Source: Solea solea | Taxonomy: Eukaryota > Chordata > Actinopteri > Pleuronectiformes > Soleidae | Direction of reading: 5' to 3' | NCBI RefSeq assembly: GCF_958295425.1 | Contig: NC_081143.1 | Span: 22,129,281-22,193,280 of the forward strand | Length of the DNA: 64,000 nucleotides | Part shown: one piece after another, positions 24,001 through 35,269 of the stretch | Position numbering within the stretch: the first letter of the stretch is position 1 | Layout: each line of letters begins with the position of its first letter | Program-made: the position numbers and the translations under genes | Notes under the pieces: model-generated | Told to the model about the DNA's origin: nothing | The model's input: the letters and a program-made list of their open reading frames with translations, nothing else | Databases searched by the model: none

Positions 24001-26809
24001 TAGCCTCGTATGCTCGGCCTGGCAGAGCGGGAGAGGTCCTTAATGGAGGGTCTGCTCTGCTTGTGCCTGCGAAGCTGCATGGTCCTGTTGTAGTGCTGCG
24101 AGATGATGGCTCCCCGACTGCGGCCTAACAGAGAAAAGCAAACATATTGGTCAGAGACAGGTCCAGCACCATTTATTTGGTCTCTTATGACACCTAAACT
24201 CCCAAAGTTTGATAGATTTCTGCAAACATGGCTTTCGGATTTGTCATAACTATCTATTGTCCTTCAATGGGTTGAAATGAAATAAATATCTGATGACAGA
24301 ACTAGACAAAGTACTCAAACCGTGTCAAAACAATCCTGAATCTGTCTGAATCCAGACATCACCAAAAGCTAATACTGCCTTCTTTACCTACAATCCCCAG
24401 TAAATTGCATCTGAATCTTTCTTTTAAAATTTGAGTTATGCGGCTCACGGACCGACAAAAAGACCAATGTGATCACTAAAATCAGATTGAGGGACAGAGA
24501 GAGATTATGTGAGATGCTGGGGTTCATTGCCAGTGTCTGAACGAAGCAAATTCTTCCCTTTTCTACAAGCGAGTGCACTGAAACGTGTAGATTTAAACAA
24601 GATCAGACAAAGAATATTTGAAGATCAACCATGATGTCAAAAGCCACACTATTAAATATTTCGTGGGGCACAGCTAAAGGAATGTGACAGCAGCTTTCGA
24701 GTCATCTTCACCAACACGCTGAAGCATCAGACCTGCCACAGGAAGAGAGAGAAATAGCTTCCTCATGAAACTCTGCTTAACACAATCTGTGTAGCAGCGG
24801 GGCACCAGCAACTGGGTTAAATGTCAAGGCTCTACTCAAGTGCATGCTGACATTTTACATTAACTGCAACAGCTTTCACAACAGAAACAAGAGCCGACAT
24901 TTTAATTAGCCACATTCACCTTTTGTTGTCTGAAAAATTGATACATTTTGCACCCAATTTTGTTTCAGGGAGAAGAAATATCAAATATCTGTTTGTCTAT
25001 CATTCGCCCTCTGTGTATCAGTGTTTCCACTTCTGTAGGACTCACCGATGGTGCGACTGGGCATTGAGGACAGGATCTTCATGGTGGCGGAGGACCAGCG
25101 TTCACTCATGAGAGAGTCCGTCGGATTATCATCCTGCTGGTCAGTTTCTCTTTGCCTCCGCCTTCTTTCTCGTAAGTCTTGTCCGGGGCCGGACAGGTAG
25201 GTCACACGATCTGTGCAGTAAAATAAAGAGAAGAAAAACAACAAAAATAATTACTATTGCTGGGAAAGCTGAAAAGGACAAACATGCATTACTTCAAACA
25301 CAAGTTTTCACATGGATGACCACTGGTGCTTTCAGGTCACTGAATAATCTAAACATGATGACCATAAGGATTACCGGCATTTACTGTTAATCTCACTTTT
25401 AAAACATAGATTAGGGAATTAGGGAACACATATTCACCATTAACTAGGTGCTTACTAACATGCATATAAGTAGCATACTAGCCCTATATTAGTAAATATT
25501 AAGCACGTATTAACACCTTATTTAGGAACAATCTTAATTCATGTCTTAATAGAGGTAGAATAAGGTTATGTTGAATAAGGTGTTAGTATGTCCTTATAAA
25601 TTATATATAATTACTAATAAAGGGCTAGATATGCTACTTATATATGTTAGTTAGCACGTAGTTAATGGTGAATATGTGTTCCAAATTTCATTTCAACTAT
25701 AAACAAACTCTCTCATGTCTTCTTTTGTAGGTATAGGTTTTAACAATAATTAAAATTTTAGATTCCATATTAAACCCCATTAGACTAAGTTCATCACTGA
25801 ACACACTGAGGTATTTCTATCCTTTGTATTTCTATCTCTTTTGTTTGTACAAAAGAGAACAGGACAGATGACAAGCTTTAATAAGATTCATCAGCACTGG
25901 GGCTGAGCTTCACAAATCTTGTTGTATAACCACTAGAACCACATAATACATAGCTCCTCTATAAATCCAGCCCTCCACATGTTTCACATTATGTACTATT
26001 AAAATAACTCAGTACCTCGATCCTCCTCCTCCTCCTCCTCCAGGTCTCTCTGCAGCTGCTGTAGCTCGTAGGCTTCGGACAGTCCTCCATTCTGACTCTG
26101 CTCTGCGATCAGCTGGTTGAACGAGTCATGAACACCATCCTCATCCACTGGGCTCCTGGCAGAAGGGACACATATGGACATGGGGACTGGTACCAGGAGA
26201 GGAAAGAGTGTGATGGGTGGGCCAGGCTAGATTCTAAGGATTGTTGGCCACTGATCAAACATAACATGGGAGGAACCCACAAACAAATAACCCCAGAAGA
26301 GAGCATGACATCATTTTTCATTCAGTTCTTAAGAGTGCAATAAACACTGCCTTCCCGGTGACTCTCTTCCTGTGTTATCTAAATGTACTGTAAAACACAG
26401 CTTTGTCTGTCAGCGAGAAGAGAAAACACACAGTAAGTCCAGTTCCCTCTGACTTTGCACTTTTACTAAGATAGAGCAGGAACCGGTCAACCAGTCCTGT
26501 TTTCACATGTAAACAATCACACTCACACGGTATGTAAATGACACTTATTCAAACATGTGCTCAACTGAACAAACAGAAGTAAGAAGTTGGTGACATGTTG
26601 TGAAACAACAAAACACATGAAGGCTCTGCCTTTTAACTTAGTGTGAGACAAGATATCAAAGAGCACTCTCTGGTCTTCTCACAGCCTTCATGTTGAACAA
26701 CACAACTCACGACTAAACCGGTAACAGGAAAAACAGGAGCAACATAAACTTACTCTAGTCCAGCTTCCATGAGAGGGTAGTCCAGAGCGAAGTTAACGTT
26801 TCGAGCCAT
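16076..26809 (-). CDS. TMC6: TMC6 (EVER1), transmembrane channel-like protein, complete, 20 coding exons
   Basis: Coding exons on the minus strand: 26809-26754, 26155-26016, 25210-25046, 24124-23960, 23880-23772, 23673-23589, 22605-22348, 21760-21546, 21437-21293, 21094-20939, 20190-20006, 19912-19828, 19688-19591, 19234-19139, 19049-18974, 18650-18517, 18252-18076, 17032-16954, 16843-16757, 16090-16076. They total 2526 bases, 841 residues (human TMC6 is 805). Diagnostic matches include [75 protein letters not shown], the TMC signature [12 protein letters not shown] (Cys589, Trp590, Glu591) and [19 protein letters not shown] near the C-terminus. TMC6 is an ER multi-pass protein that works with TMC8 and CIB1 in zinc handling and resistance to papillomaviruses in human. 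The last exon encodes only DSSC before the stop. An acidic run (six Glu plus Asp) follows the N-terminal motif. Confidence 0.96.
16168..16718. mobile_element. MITE with 'cttttccactacatggtccc' inverted termini, in last TMC6 intron
   Basis: The left end at 16168-16188 and the right end at 16698-16718 are inverted copies matching at 20 of 21 positions. Internal sequence has no coding capacity. The right end lies about 30 bases beyond the splice donor of the penultimate TMC6 coding exon (16757-16843). Further terminal symmetry continues inward ('gactcggctc' against 'gccgagccgag'). Confidence 0.85.
17123..17208. repeat. (AT)n microsatellite in TMC6 intron
   Basis: About 43 uninterrupted AT dinucleotides lie between the exon pair 18252-18076 and 17032-16954. 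The Ile-Tyr ORFs across it are artefacts of the repeat. Confidence 0.97.
18030..18068. repeat. (TG)n microsatellite abutting a TMC6 splice donor
   Basis: On the transcribed minus strand this is a CA repeat starting a few bases after the donor GTGAGTGCA of coding exon 17 (18252-18076). See findings for the possible splicing effect. Confidence 0.95.
25424..25682. mobile_element. Fold-back (palindromic) MITE in TMC6 intron 2
   Basis: The arms 25424-25446 and 25660-25682 are perfect 23-base inverted copies beginning 'ggaacacatattcaccatt'. The symmetry continues imperfectly inward ('agtaagcacc...' against '...gttagcacg', and 'actagccct' against 'agggctaga'). The whole 259 bases could form one long hairpin. 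It is AT-rich and has no ORF. Confidence 0.85.
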
Positions 26810-26935
26810 TCTTCGCTCTCTCTCCGTCTGTCTTGCCTTCTCTCCCTCTTGGTGGACCAGTCACAGAGGGATCACACCCTCATCTGCTCAGAACTGCACT
26901 CCACTCCCACCATAATGTTTATTCTTCAGCTCACC
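26810..26935 (-). other. TMC6 5' UTR part of the start-codon exon
   Basis: A pyrimidine-rich acceptor ending CCTCTTTCAG (minus strand, up to 26936) precedes the exon that carries the TMC6 ATG. The first exon must therefore be non-coding and lie further right. The best donor I see is at 32668-32661 (GGTGAGTTAT on the minus strand), placing a first exon around 32.67-32.75 kb. This is inferred from splice signals only. Confidence 0.45.
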
Positions 26936-27263
26936 TGAAAGAGGCGGAAAAATGGAGACACAATGAGCCAATGAGAGGTGGAGTGGAAACAAAAAATCCC
27001 AGCAGGCCTTCTTGGAATTTGAACACTCCTGTCATGTCACTGCTTGTCCTGCACACATTTCAGCAGCATTATGAGGAAACAACTCTCAAGGACTGTATGC
27101 ATGCCAACTATTTACAACACGGTCCAGGTGTAATTATGTAATCGACTGTGCAACTCATTCAATTCAGTTTTAAACCCAGGTAAAGCTGCTAAAAATCGGT
27201 GATAATATTACGGTGGTTACCATCTTCCATCTGTTACTACATTCTCTCTTTAAATCAATCATT

Positions 27264-27737
27264 TAGGGCATGTCTCAAACTTGAGGCCCGCAGGCCACAA
27301 CACAATTGCATTTACTAGCTTTTGACATCGAGTAAAAATGAAGTACTGCAAATTACTGTGACCTGTATGTGCTGTTATACTGGAATACACCAGAGGAAAT
27401 CGGGTAAGAATGCATTACTATACTGCTGATTTGAATGGAAAAATCATTGATAGAATTCAACAATATTTCCTGCTCTTCTACATGTTTTGAATACTAATGT
27501 AACTTTGAAATAGTAGTCCAATGTTGATATTTAGCCCTTATGGGTAAATCAATTCATTTTATTTTATGTATCCATTAAGTTTCCATTGAGTTCAGTCATA
27601 GATTTTAACATGACACATCTTTAACTTCAAAATTGTTCTCAATGTGTTCCTTTATTTAATCTAAAAGCATGCTGGCCCTCAACTTGGACACAGTTTTTAA
27701 TTTCTGGCCACATTTGCAACTGAGTTTGACACCGCTG
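27264..27737. mobile_element. hAT-like MITE, second copy of the 'gtcaaactca' family
   Basis: The left end 'gcatgtctcaaacttgaggcccg' and right end 'gagtttgacaccgctga' are degenerate versions of the termini at 11037-11426, with 'gcaggccacaac' and 'atttctggccacatttgc' inside. Confidence 0.65.
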
Positions 27738-27879
27738 AATGATAGAGCAATATTCCAAGTCCCCGACTCCCACCTCTGCTCTGTCCCCCACTTTTCTTTT
27801 CACCCCAATCGAGACAGACGGCTGCACACGTTTGAGTCTGGTTCTGGTAAAAGGGCCTTTTTTTTTTTTTACTATATAC

Positions 27880-28015
27880 AGTGCCTTTAGATAATGTCTG
27901 TTGTGATTTGGCACAATAAAAATAAAATTTTATTTGATAAATGTGTGAGTGAATGGGAGTGAATGGCAAAACTGTAGTGTAAAGCTATTTTAAGTGGTCA
28001 TCAAGACTAGATACT
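27880..28015 (+). repeat. SINE 3' body fragment
   Basis: It shares 'ggcaaaactgtagtgtaaag' and 'gtggtcatcaagactaga' with the SINE at 30.72-30.90 kb but lacks the tRNA-like head. It is preceded by 'ggcacaataaaaataaaa', which looks like a retroposon tail. Confidence 0.55.
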
Positions 28016-29318
28016 AGCAAATACAGACTTTGACAAACAATGCTTTTTTTAGAGTGCATTACTGGTTACAGTATTAAATAAGAAGAGTAAACATCCAAAA
28101 AAAGCAATGTTAATAACAGTAAATGGGGTGTTACTTACTGCAACAAACACTGCATGTTTTTGCATGCTGTCAACATTCAATGACCTTTTCGGTAAAGTTG
28201 AGGTGTCAATCTCTCTCTTGGAAAGTTGACTGGTGGGATTACATAATTTTTCAAGTGTAAGAGTTGCACTGTTTATGATCCAGAACTGTGGTCAGAGTCA
28301 GATGTCGCAGTGTCACCAGTGATGAATATAAATGCACGGACACAAAGTGATGCATTGTGTGTGGTCACAGTCAGTATTAAATCACATGGATGATTTCCAG
28401 GAAGCCACGTTGATTCCTGTATGTTTTGACAGAAATTCTGCTTAATTAGTCTAAAGATCGACCTCTGATTTGTACAACAACTGCACAAGAAACATCCAAA
28501 ACCCAGAGAGGACATCTCCCACTGACGCTTTGAAACATTACTACAGACGTCATTAGTGGAGTGTTTGGCATCCAAGGCAATATAATCCAGATGGTACTAA
28601 AACCCCTTTGCCAGATTTATCCAATACCAACAGAGACACACAGATAATGGACAATGTCGATTGGACATCATAATTAGCTCGAACAAAACATCACAGATGT
28701 TTCATTAAATGTTCTCAAATATTTAGACGTCATGTTGTATGAAAATAACGTTGTCTATTGTTTAGACAGAAAATAAATACTACTTAATTATGTATTACCT
28801 ATAACAGTAATTGTTAGATTAGACTGGCTCATGAGAGTTTTTCATAATATCTTTGTACTTGAGTAACAACTAAGATTTTTCCAAACAATGACAACTGGTC
28901 TGACTACACAACGCTGTTGTAATGCCTGCTTCAATTACAGTAAACTGCATATTCACTTCCTGTTTACATGCACCCACAAAAGAACACAGCACGACTGATG
29001 CATGCGACTCCCAGCATTAAAAACATCTGTTGGGCTTGCTAATGATTACAAGTCCAACCTTTGTATTTTTCAGCTAAGGAACACAGACGGTACTTCCAGT
29101 GCTGCAGTATTTCTCCAGTCGAACCTCTGAGCCTTCAGAGCTGCTATTTGATCCCAAGAGCACCCAGTAATTAAACTGAACCGTGCTAAGTTGACCATTC
29201 AACAAACACCAAACTGCTGAGCGGTCACTTATCTTCTACCAAGGTTAATTTTTTCCAGGAGGAGACTTGTATAACCAGTTTCACACAGAATCCACTCAGA
29301 TTTACGATAAAGAACTTA

Positions 29319-29560
29319 AAGGTCCAGCATGTAACATTTAGGGGGAGTTTACTGGGAGAATAGGAATACACTACCCATAAGTATGTTTGTATAAGTGAAT
29401 AAATAAAAATGTTTGGTTTGCAAAGCCTTAGAATTAGCCTTTTATCTTTACTTGGGGCAAGGTCCACCATCTGTTAGCGGACTCGGCCCCTGGTGGCTAA
29501 GCACTACTTCCATCTCACTTCCTGGGCTTCAGTTTTCAAACTCAAAGACTATGTCTTTTT
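29319..29560. repeat. 'aaaggtccagcatgtaacatttag' element
   Basis: It begins 'aaaggtccagcatgtaac' and includes 'tacactacccataagtatg'. The copy at 47.54-47.72 kb shares 'acatttagg', 'tacaccacccataggtatg' and 'tttgtac', so both belong to one interspersed family. Confidence 0.55.
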
Positions 29561-30718
29561 TATTTCACATACAGTCTAAAATCACTTCAATATAAAACAG
29601 CTTTATTTATTCATGGGTAACAGGTCTGGAGGAGAATTTCAACATATAAGGTTGTCTAAAAAGTGTTTTAAAAACCAATTACAGGCAATACATTGTGTTT
29701 GTGTTCATGTGACTATGACAGCAGGCGCATACATGGAGCAGGGTGCAGCTCTGAGTATCAGCCAGAACTCTGACTGAATGGCTCAGAAATGTCATTCTGC
29801 CACTATAAACCTTAATCCTGCTCCAAAGCTCATTCTGTTCAGGCCTGGGAAATCAGCTGCACACATCTGCTCTCTATCTTTCTCTCTCTAACACACACAC
29901 TTGTGTCATTACCTGAGGCTTCCGTGGTCATATTACAGTTTCATTCCAGTGTCTGTTTCCTATTCTTTTTTTGTTGGCAAATTTCATTACCGTCATGCAA
30001 AACTGCTGAGTCCAAAGTCTGACTATGACAGTGAGTGTTTAGCTTTGCTGTGTGTCTTATTTGAATGTGTATACGAATGGTGAAGCTGTGCTCTGGGACT
30101 GTGCAGGAGAGGGGAACAATCAAGTGCACAGCGAAGCTTGACAGGGGGGTCAGCATGAAATTGCTCGACTGCTAAAGAAAATATCCTGGGAAAACAAAGT
30201 TGCAGATAACTTTCAGCATGAGTTTGGGGTCGTTTTCAAACTTAATAGTCCGCCAGTCTCGATATGATTGGCGACTCGGTTCAATTGGGGCTTGCAACAT
30301 TCAACCGGACCGAGTTTGCTTTCACAATTAGCAAACACACACAACGAAACAAACCTTTTAAATAACGTATTCCCCTCCTCGCCTGACGCGGCGCTACATC
30401 AGGAATTACTGAAGGAGAAGACGCATTGGTTAATGCAGGGCAAATTCTGTTTCCTCTACATAAGAGCAAAACAGGGAGCTGAATCAAATCCTATCGGTTC
30501 TTTTTTATTTAGTTTTATGTGAACATACTACACATGTACGCTGCAACAATGGCTCAGTCATTTCTCCCGGCTATCGTTGTACATGCGCATTTGTTTTGGT
30601 TGTGTTTACCCACAATGCACAATGCGTTGTAGTCCGCTTCCTGCATTTGGTTCGCTTGAAGTGGACCAGAGTTCGCTTCTTTGGGTGCGCATCAGAGTTT
30701 GGTTGTGCAATGCACCAG

Positions 30719-30900
30719 GGCGGCAGTAGCTCAGTGGTAGAGCGAGAAGTCAACCTTTCAACTCGAAGGTTGTGGGTTCTTTTCCGGCTCCGCTAGTCTA
30801 CAGTGATATAGATAAAAGTGTGAATGAGTGTAAATGGCAAAACTGTAGTGTAAAGCAGCTTTGAGTGGTCATCAAGACTAGAAAAGCTCAATATAAATAG
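30719..30900 (+). repeat. tRNA-derived SINE
   Basis: The head reads 'gtagctcagtggtagagcg' with a later B-box-like 'gttgtgggttcttttcc', followed by a body 'gtgtaaagcagctttgagtgg'. The A box is good, but the acceptor stem does not close and the anticodon arm is distorted, so it is a SINE rather than a tRNA gene. Confidence 0.75.
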
Positions 30901-31522
30901 TATAATTCTTAATAGGGCTGCAAGATGTGAAGAGGATATGGATTTAGTCCCAATGACAATACCCCCCACAAATGAAAACACTACAGAACATCCTTTGGGA
31001 TGTTTGTGTTTAAAAAAAGGATGAAACAGAGGCTAGTTATCAGTGGATACAAGGTCAAAGCATTTGTGTGTAAAGGAATTTGTCCACCCCGACAGCTCTT
31101 AGCAACTGCACGGCAAACAGTTCCCACAGCACTGACAAAAGCCAATGGACGGATTAGGAGGGGGCACAAAGCCACAGTAAACATGGCAGCAGAGAGACTT
31201 TTCTTGTCTGAACCATGATCTTTTCAGATAAGCATCATATTTTTGGCCTGGGAAATGGAGGATAAAAATGGAGACAATGGAGAGAAAAGACGATGACGTG
31301 GAACTGTTTTGGTACAAAGGAAGCACAGTGCAGACATTAGCTGACTGATGCTAAACAGCAGAAAACACAACAGCAAGCGGAGCATCGACGTGAACAGACC
31401 GACAAGGGAAGAAGTGCATCCAAATAAAAAGTTCACCTGTCTCTAACATGTTCAGACATGTTTGTATAACATACATCATTTCAGAGTTATTACACTGAGA
31501 GCCGTAACACTGCCCATCTCTC

Positions 31523-32167
31523 TAGGTCTGCAACAATCAATCGATCATTATTCGATTACTAACCACTTACTGGTGGTGTTTGAGGTTTTACTGGTAGTTG
31601 GCATTTGTGACACTGCATTCATTCTGATAATTGGTGTTTTTTTCCCAATATTAAAACAAGCTTTATGATTTTTTAGCTTGTTAAATGTGAATATTTTCAG
31701 TTTATTTTCTGTTTTCTTTGCTCCATATAACAAAGAAATCATTAAAACTGAATCATTTTTAGAGAACGTTCTGTAAAGGTTGTATGAAGGTTGTAGAAAA
31801 GTAACGTTAGGGGAACATTCTGGGAACCTTTAGAGAATCTTCTCTAAAGGTTGTATGAAGGTTGTGAAAAATGTGGTTATGGGAACGTTCTGGGAACCAA
31901 ATGTGCAACCAAAAACTAACTTTAGGGGATCAACCACATGAGAACCTAGGGGGAAACCTTCAAGTAACGTTCCCAGAACGTTCTGAGAACCAAAAATTGT
32001 TAGCTGGGTAGTTGCAGCCCTATTTACCAAAGAGCAAAAAAAAGTATTTTATCATGATATGATTATCGATATTAACTGTAGTGAAACTGATATCGTGATA
32101 ACCTTTTTGGACCAAACAACTGATAAATGAATTACTTAAACTAATCATTATAGTCGCAGCCCTACTT
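31523..32167. mobile_element. Mosaic of two nested non-autonomous transposons
   Basis: The outer termini resemble 'taggtctgcaac' (31523) and, inverted, 'gtcgcagccctac' (32153-32165). Between them, 31762-32010 is a different element rich in the 'ggaacgttctgggaacc' motif, which occurs in both orientations. A second 'gttgcagcccta' end at about 32010-32023 shows that more than one insertion is involved. A related fragment begins at 30912. Confidence 0.55.
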
Positions 32168-34189
32168 AATTCAGCCCAGAACACGTACTATTATGGATTA
32201 ACTGGTAGCGAAATCACAGAGACTGGAAACAAAGATATGGAAAAAAAAAAAAAAAACATCAACTCAACTGAATACACAGAACATATTATTTTCCATGAAC
32301 ACAGATAAACCACTTACTTCAACAAACGCCGCTGCAACCGTTGCACAATGAACTTCTACAGCTCACTCACCCGAACATTTAATGAAGTAAGTTCATAACT
32401 CACAGCGACATTGGTCACAACGGACTAAATGTATGTCTTTAAAACGACTCCGACTCATCTGTGTTGTTGTTTCGTCGTCGAACTACCTTTAACCGACTAG
32501 TCATTGGAGAAAAGTTGTAGGCTGCTGCGGGCTGTCCAACCAGTTTCAGGTTTGGTAACAGCTGCCAAAAGTTGTATCTCAGAGGTCACAGCAACTATAG
32601 GTTTTTATAAATCGAGACGAAAATAGTAAAGCAAAGTAAATAAATGACAAACACGGGGATAACTCACCCGTTCAAACGCATTGTGGGCTCTTCCACAATC
32701 CGCTGTAGAGATTGTCTGTCACAGTGGCGAGTGCACGCTCAACCGGACAGCGGGGGACAAACCATTCGTCAGAGAGGGGCGTTATCTTTTGGTTTTTGTT
32801 TTTAGAAAACATAAAAGCCCAGCAGAGAGTCATGTGTTTGTTCACAAAAGACAAACAAGTGCAATATAACTATCTGCCACGCTCTGAATCAAAGCAAAAC
32901 CTTATTCTACTAATGTTATGCTGTGATTATGTCAAATACGCCCCCTACAAAGTTGGCACTCATGGTGCAATCCTACTTTGGCGTGTCGTCCCTGCAGTTT
33001 GCTTGATCCATTGAAATGCAAAAATACCATGTAACACGCAAATTATGGAAGGAACTAATGATCCAGTGTGTGTTACACAAAGAATAAAAGGTAAAAAAAC
33101 AACAACCCGTTACCAATAGTAAAGTAATATGGTACATTCTGACAAAAACCAGTCCAAACAATGTCTTCCTGTCCGTCCTCCTGACTCACCTGTACATACC
33201 TGGTCACACCCAGACTATGGCTAATAATACACGGGGGGATCAGTGGCTGTTTGGTGTGTGACCAGGTTCAAGTCAAAGGCTCGCCCACAAAATAAGATCA
33301 ACAAACACACACACATTGCTCGTCAGTTAGTTAGCTTTCAGGTGATTAGTTTTTGACTTGAACCTGGTCACATTACTGATCAACTGGTGTATTTTATTTA
33401 CTATTTTTGATCATCAGAAAGTCTCCATGTCTGAGAAGAATCGAATCCAAATATCTCAGAATGATGCTAGATAAGAAAAGCCAGCGATGCTTCTTTGTAA
33501 ATGGCCCACTCGAAACCTCAAATGTCCTTGTGGTGTAGTAAGTGCGTGCAAAGAGTCTTTTTTCCTGCTCGCTCATCCTGTGCGTTAGTTTCAAACACAG
33601 TCTCTAAATGACAAAGCATTGCCCAGAATGAGGAAACATTATGCTGTTATGCTAGTTAATAGATTTAATGAAGTGCATTTATTTATATACAAATTGTATA
33701 CTCAGTATATTGTTTGTTATTTGTTTGATTTTGTTCACGGTGGATATTGCAGAGGGAATAAAGGACTATAGAGTTATAGACCTTGGTGGGCTTTATAGGC
33801 AAAGATGTGATGAGATGATAAATCATAAATTATTAGTGAACCGTAGTAAAAAACTAAAATCTACATGATATGTAAAGAAAATATGACCCTCAGGATCTTC
33901 TATTTACATGTGCATATACTGTGAAATATTTATTTGGTGTATTCTGCTACCCCTGCATTTGCCTGTGTCAACATCCTGCCATGTGATTTCCTGTGAGCTG
34001 TCAAATTTAGCCACAATCAGTCAGTCAGTCAGTGTGTGGACAGACCTAACATGTGCCGCACATGTCAGAGAGAGGCGTAAGGAACAACACAAACCATAGA
34101 ATGGCTGCTCAGAGGTCCTTCACTTGAGTGAGGTGCAGTATTTTGGTGCAAATTGCGTTAGTCTCTTTAGAACCATAGGTTGCGCCTTG

Positions 34190-34308
34190 GGTGGAGATGA
34201 GCGATAACTTGTGTGAAGAGAGAAGGCTGGGTGTCGTTAAAGAGGAAGTTCAAGGAGGTGAAAAAATGGAGGAGCAGCGTACTGTCAACTTCATGAGACT
34301 CTTATCAG
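34190..34308 (+). other. Candidate TMC8 upstream exon (5' UTR)
   Basis: It ends at a good donor (CTTATCAG|GTAACA) and lies upstream of the first confident TMC8 exon. It contains ATGs at 34197 and 34266 in one open frame, but splicing to the acceptor at 35264 puts that frame out of phase with TMC8 and into a stop. If the exon is real its ATGs form an upstream ORF overlapping the main start. Confidence 0.35.
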
Positions 34309-35269
34309 GTAACAGAGAGGATACAAATCTGCATTTATCATCTTTATATATATTTTGACTGTGCCTTTTAAGTATGACGGCGTATGAAAAATAAGAAATA
34401 CGGACCCGGGGGAGGGGTAATATTAAAAAGCCGCATATTTATGAGATTTAAAGTGGCAAATCTATGAGAAAGTCAAGTCGTGTGTTTTAATAAAGTTGGT
34501 GTGGGTAGGCTAATCACAGCCTCTCTACTGCAGCAAGCATGTTGGACATTCTCAGCACCACCTATACAACAGTCCACCGCAACTGGGAACCCACTGATAA
34601 CTACAATCTCCTTTTTATTGCAGGTTCACAGGTGCGCTTTCATGTGAGCGCAATCTGACGCTGTCTGTGGTGCTGAAAAATGCCCACTGTGACTTTATTT
34701 TCTCTTTTCCGATTTTTTTCTCGTAGATTTGCTACTTTTGATGTCATAAATATGCAACCTTTTTCTCGAAATATAAATATTAATATTTACTACTCTCATT
34801 ATGTCACTATTTTATTTCTATTTATTTTATTAATTTTATGTTTTATGTTGCTTTGCCTCTAACTCTGTAAAGCACTTCTCTAGAAATAGAGAATAGAGAG
34901 CTGACTTGTCATGACATTCAAAACAACATGCGAGCCACATGACATGAAATGTGTCAGCTGTATGAAACGTCAAGTTCAGATCTTCACCAAAATTCCCTTA
35001 AATGAGCCATGAATGTTTTTAGATGTTATTACATGAAAGTTACTTCAAATACACACAGGAAAGAGTATCTTATTTACTTGTTTATTAGATATAAACTATC
35101 ACACACGCAACAGCTGAAACATGTAGTTGATTAATCAGTTTGTCTTTGTAAAATGTTGTGTTTTATTGCCGTTTATTGCTAGCTGACATGCTCATGATAT
35201 TCATGTCCAAGTTGTAACTGTAATTGTAAACGTCTCACATGCAAATTCATGTGTCGTTGTCAGGAAATC

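Larger units (their letters stand above)
26936..34190. other. Region between the divergent TMC6 and TMC8 genes
   Basis: It holds TMC6 5' intron and the shared upstream region of both genes. Recognisable content is mobile: a hAT-like MITE (27.26-27.74), a SINE tail (27.88-28.01), an 'aaaggtccagc' element (29.32-29.56), a tRNA-derived SINE (30.72-30.90) and a mosaic of two MITE families (31.52-32.17). Stretches 28.0-29.3, 29.6-30.5 and 32.9-34.1 kb show nothing I can name. Confidence 0.55.

Noticed and set aside
30719..30790. Possible tRNA gene
   Set aside because: A and B boxes are tRNA-like, but the acceptor stem does not pair and the same body recurs elsewhere, so it is a SINE head.
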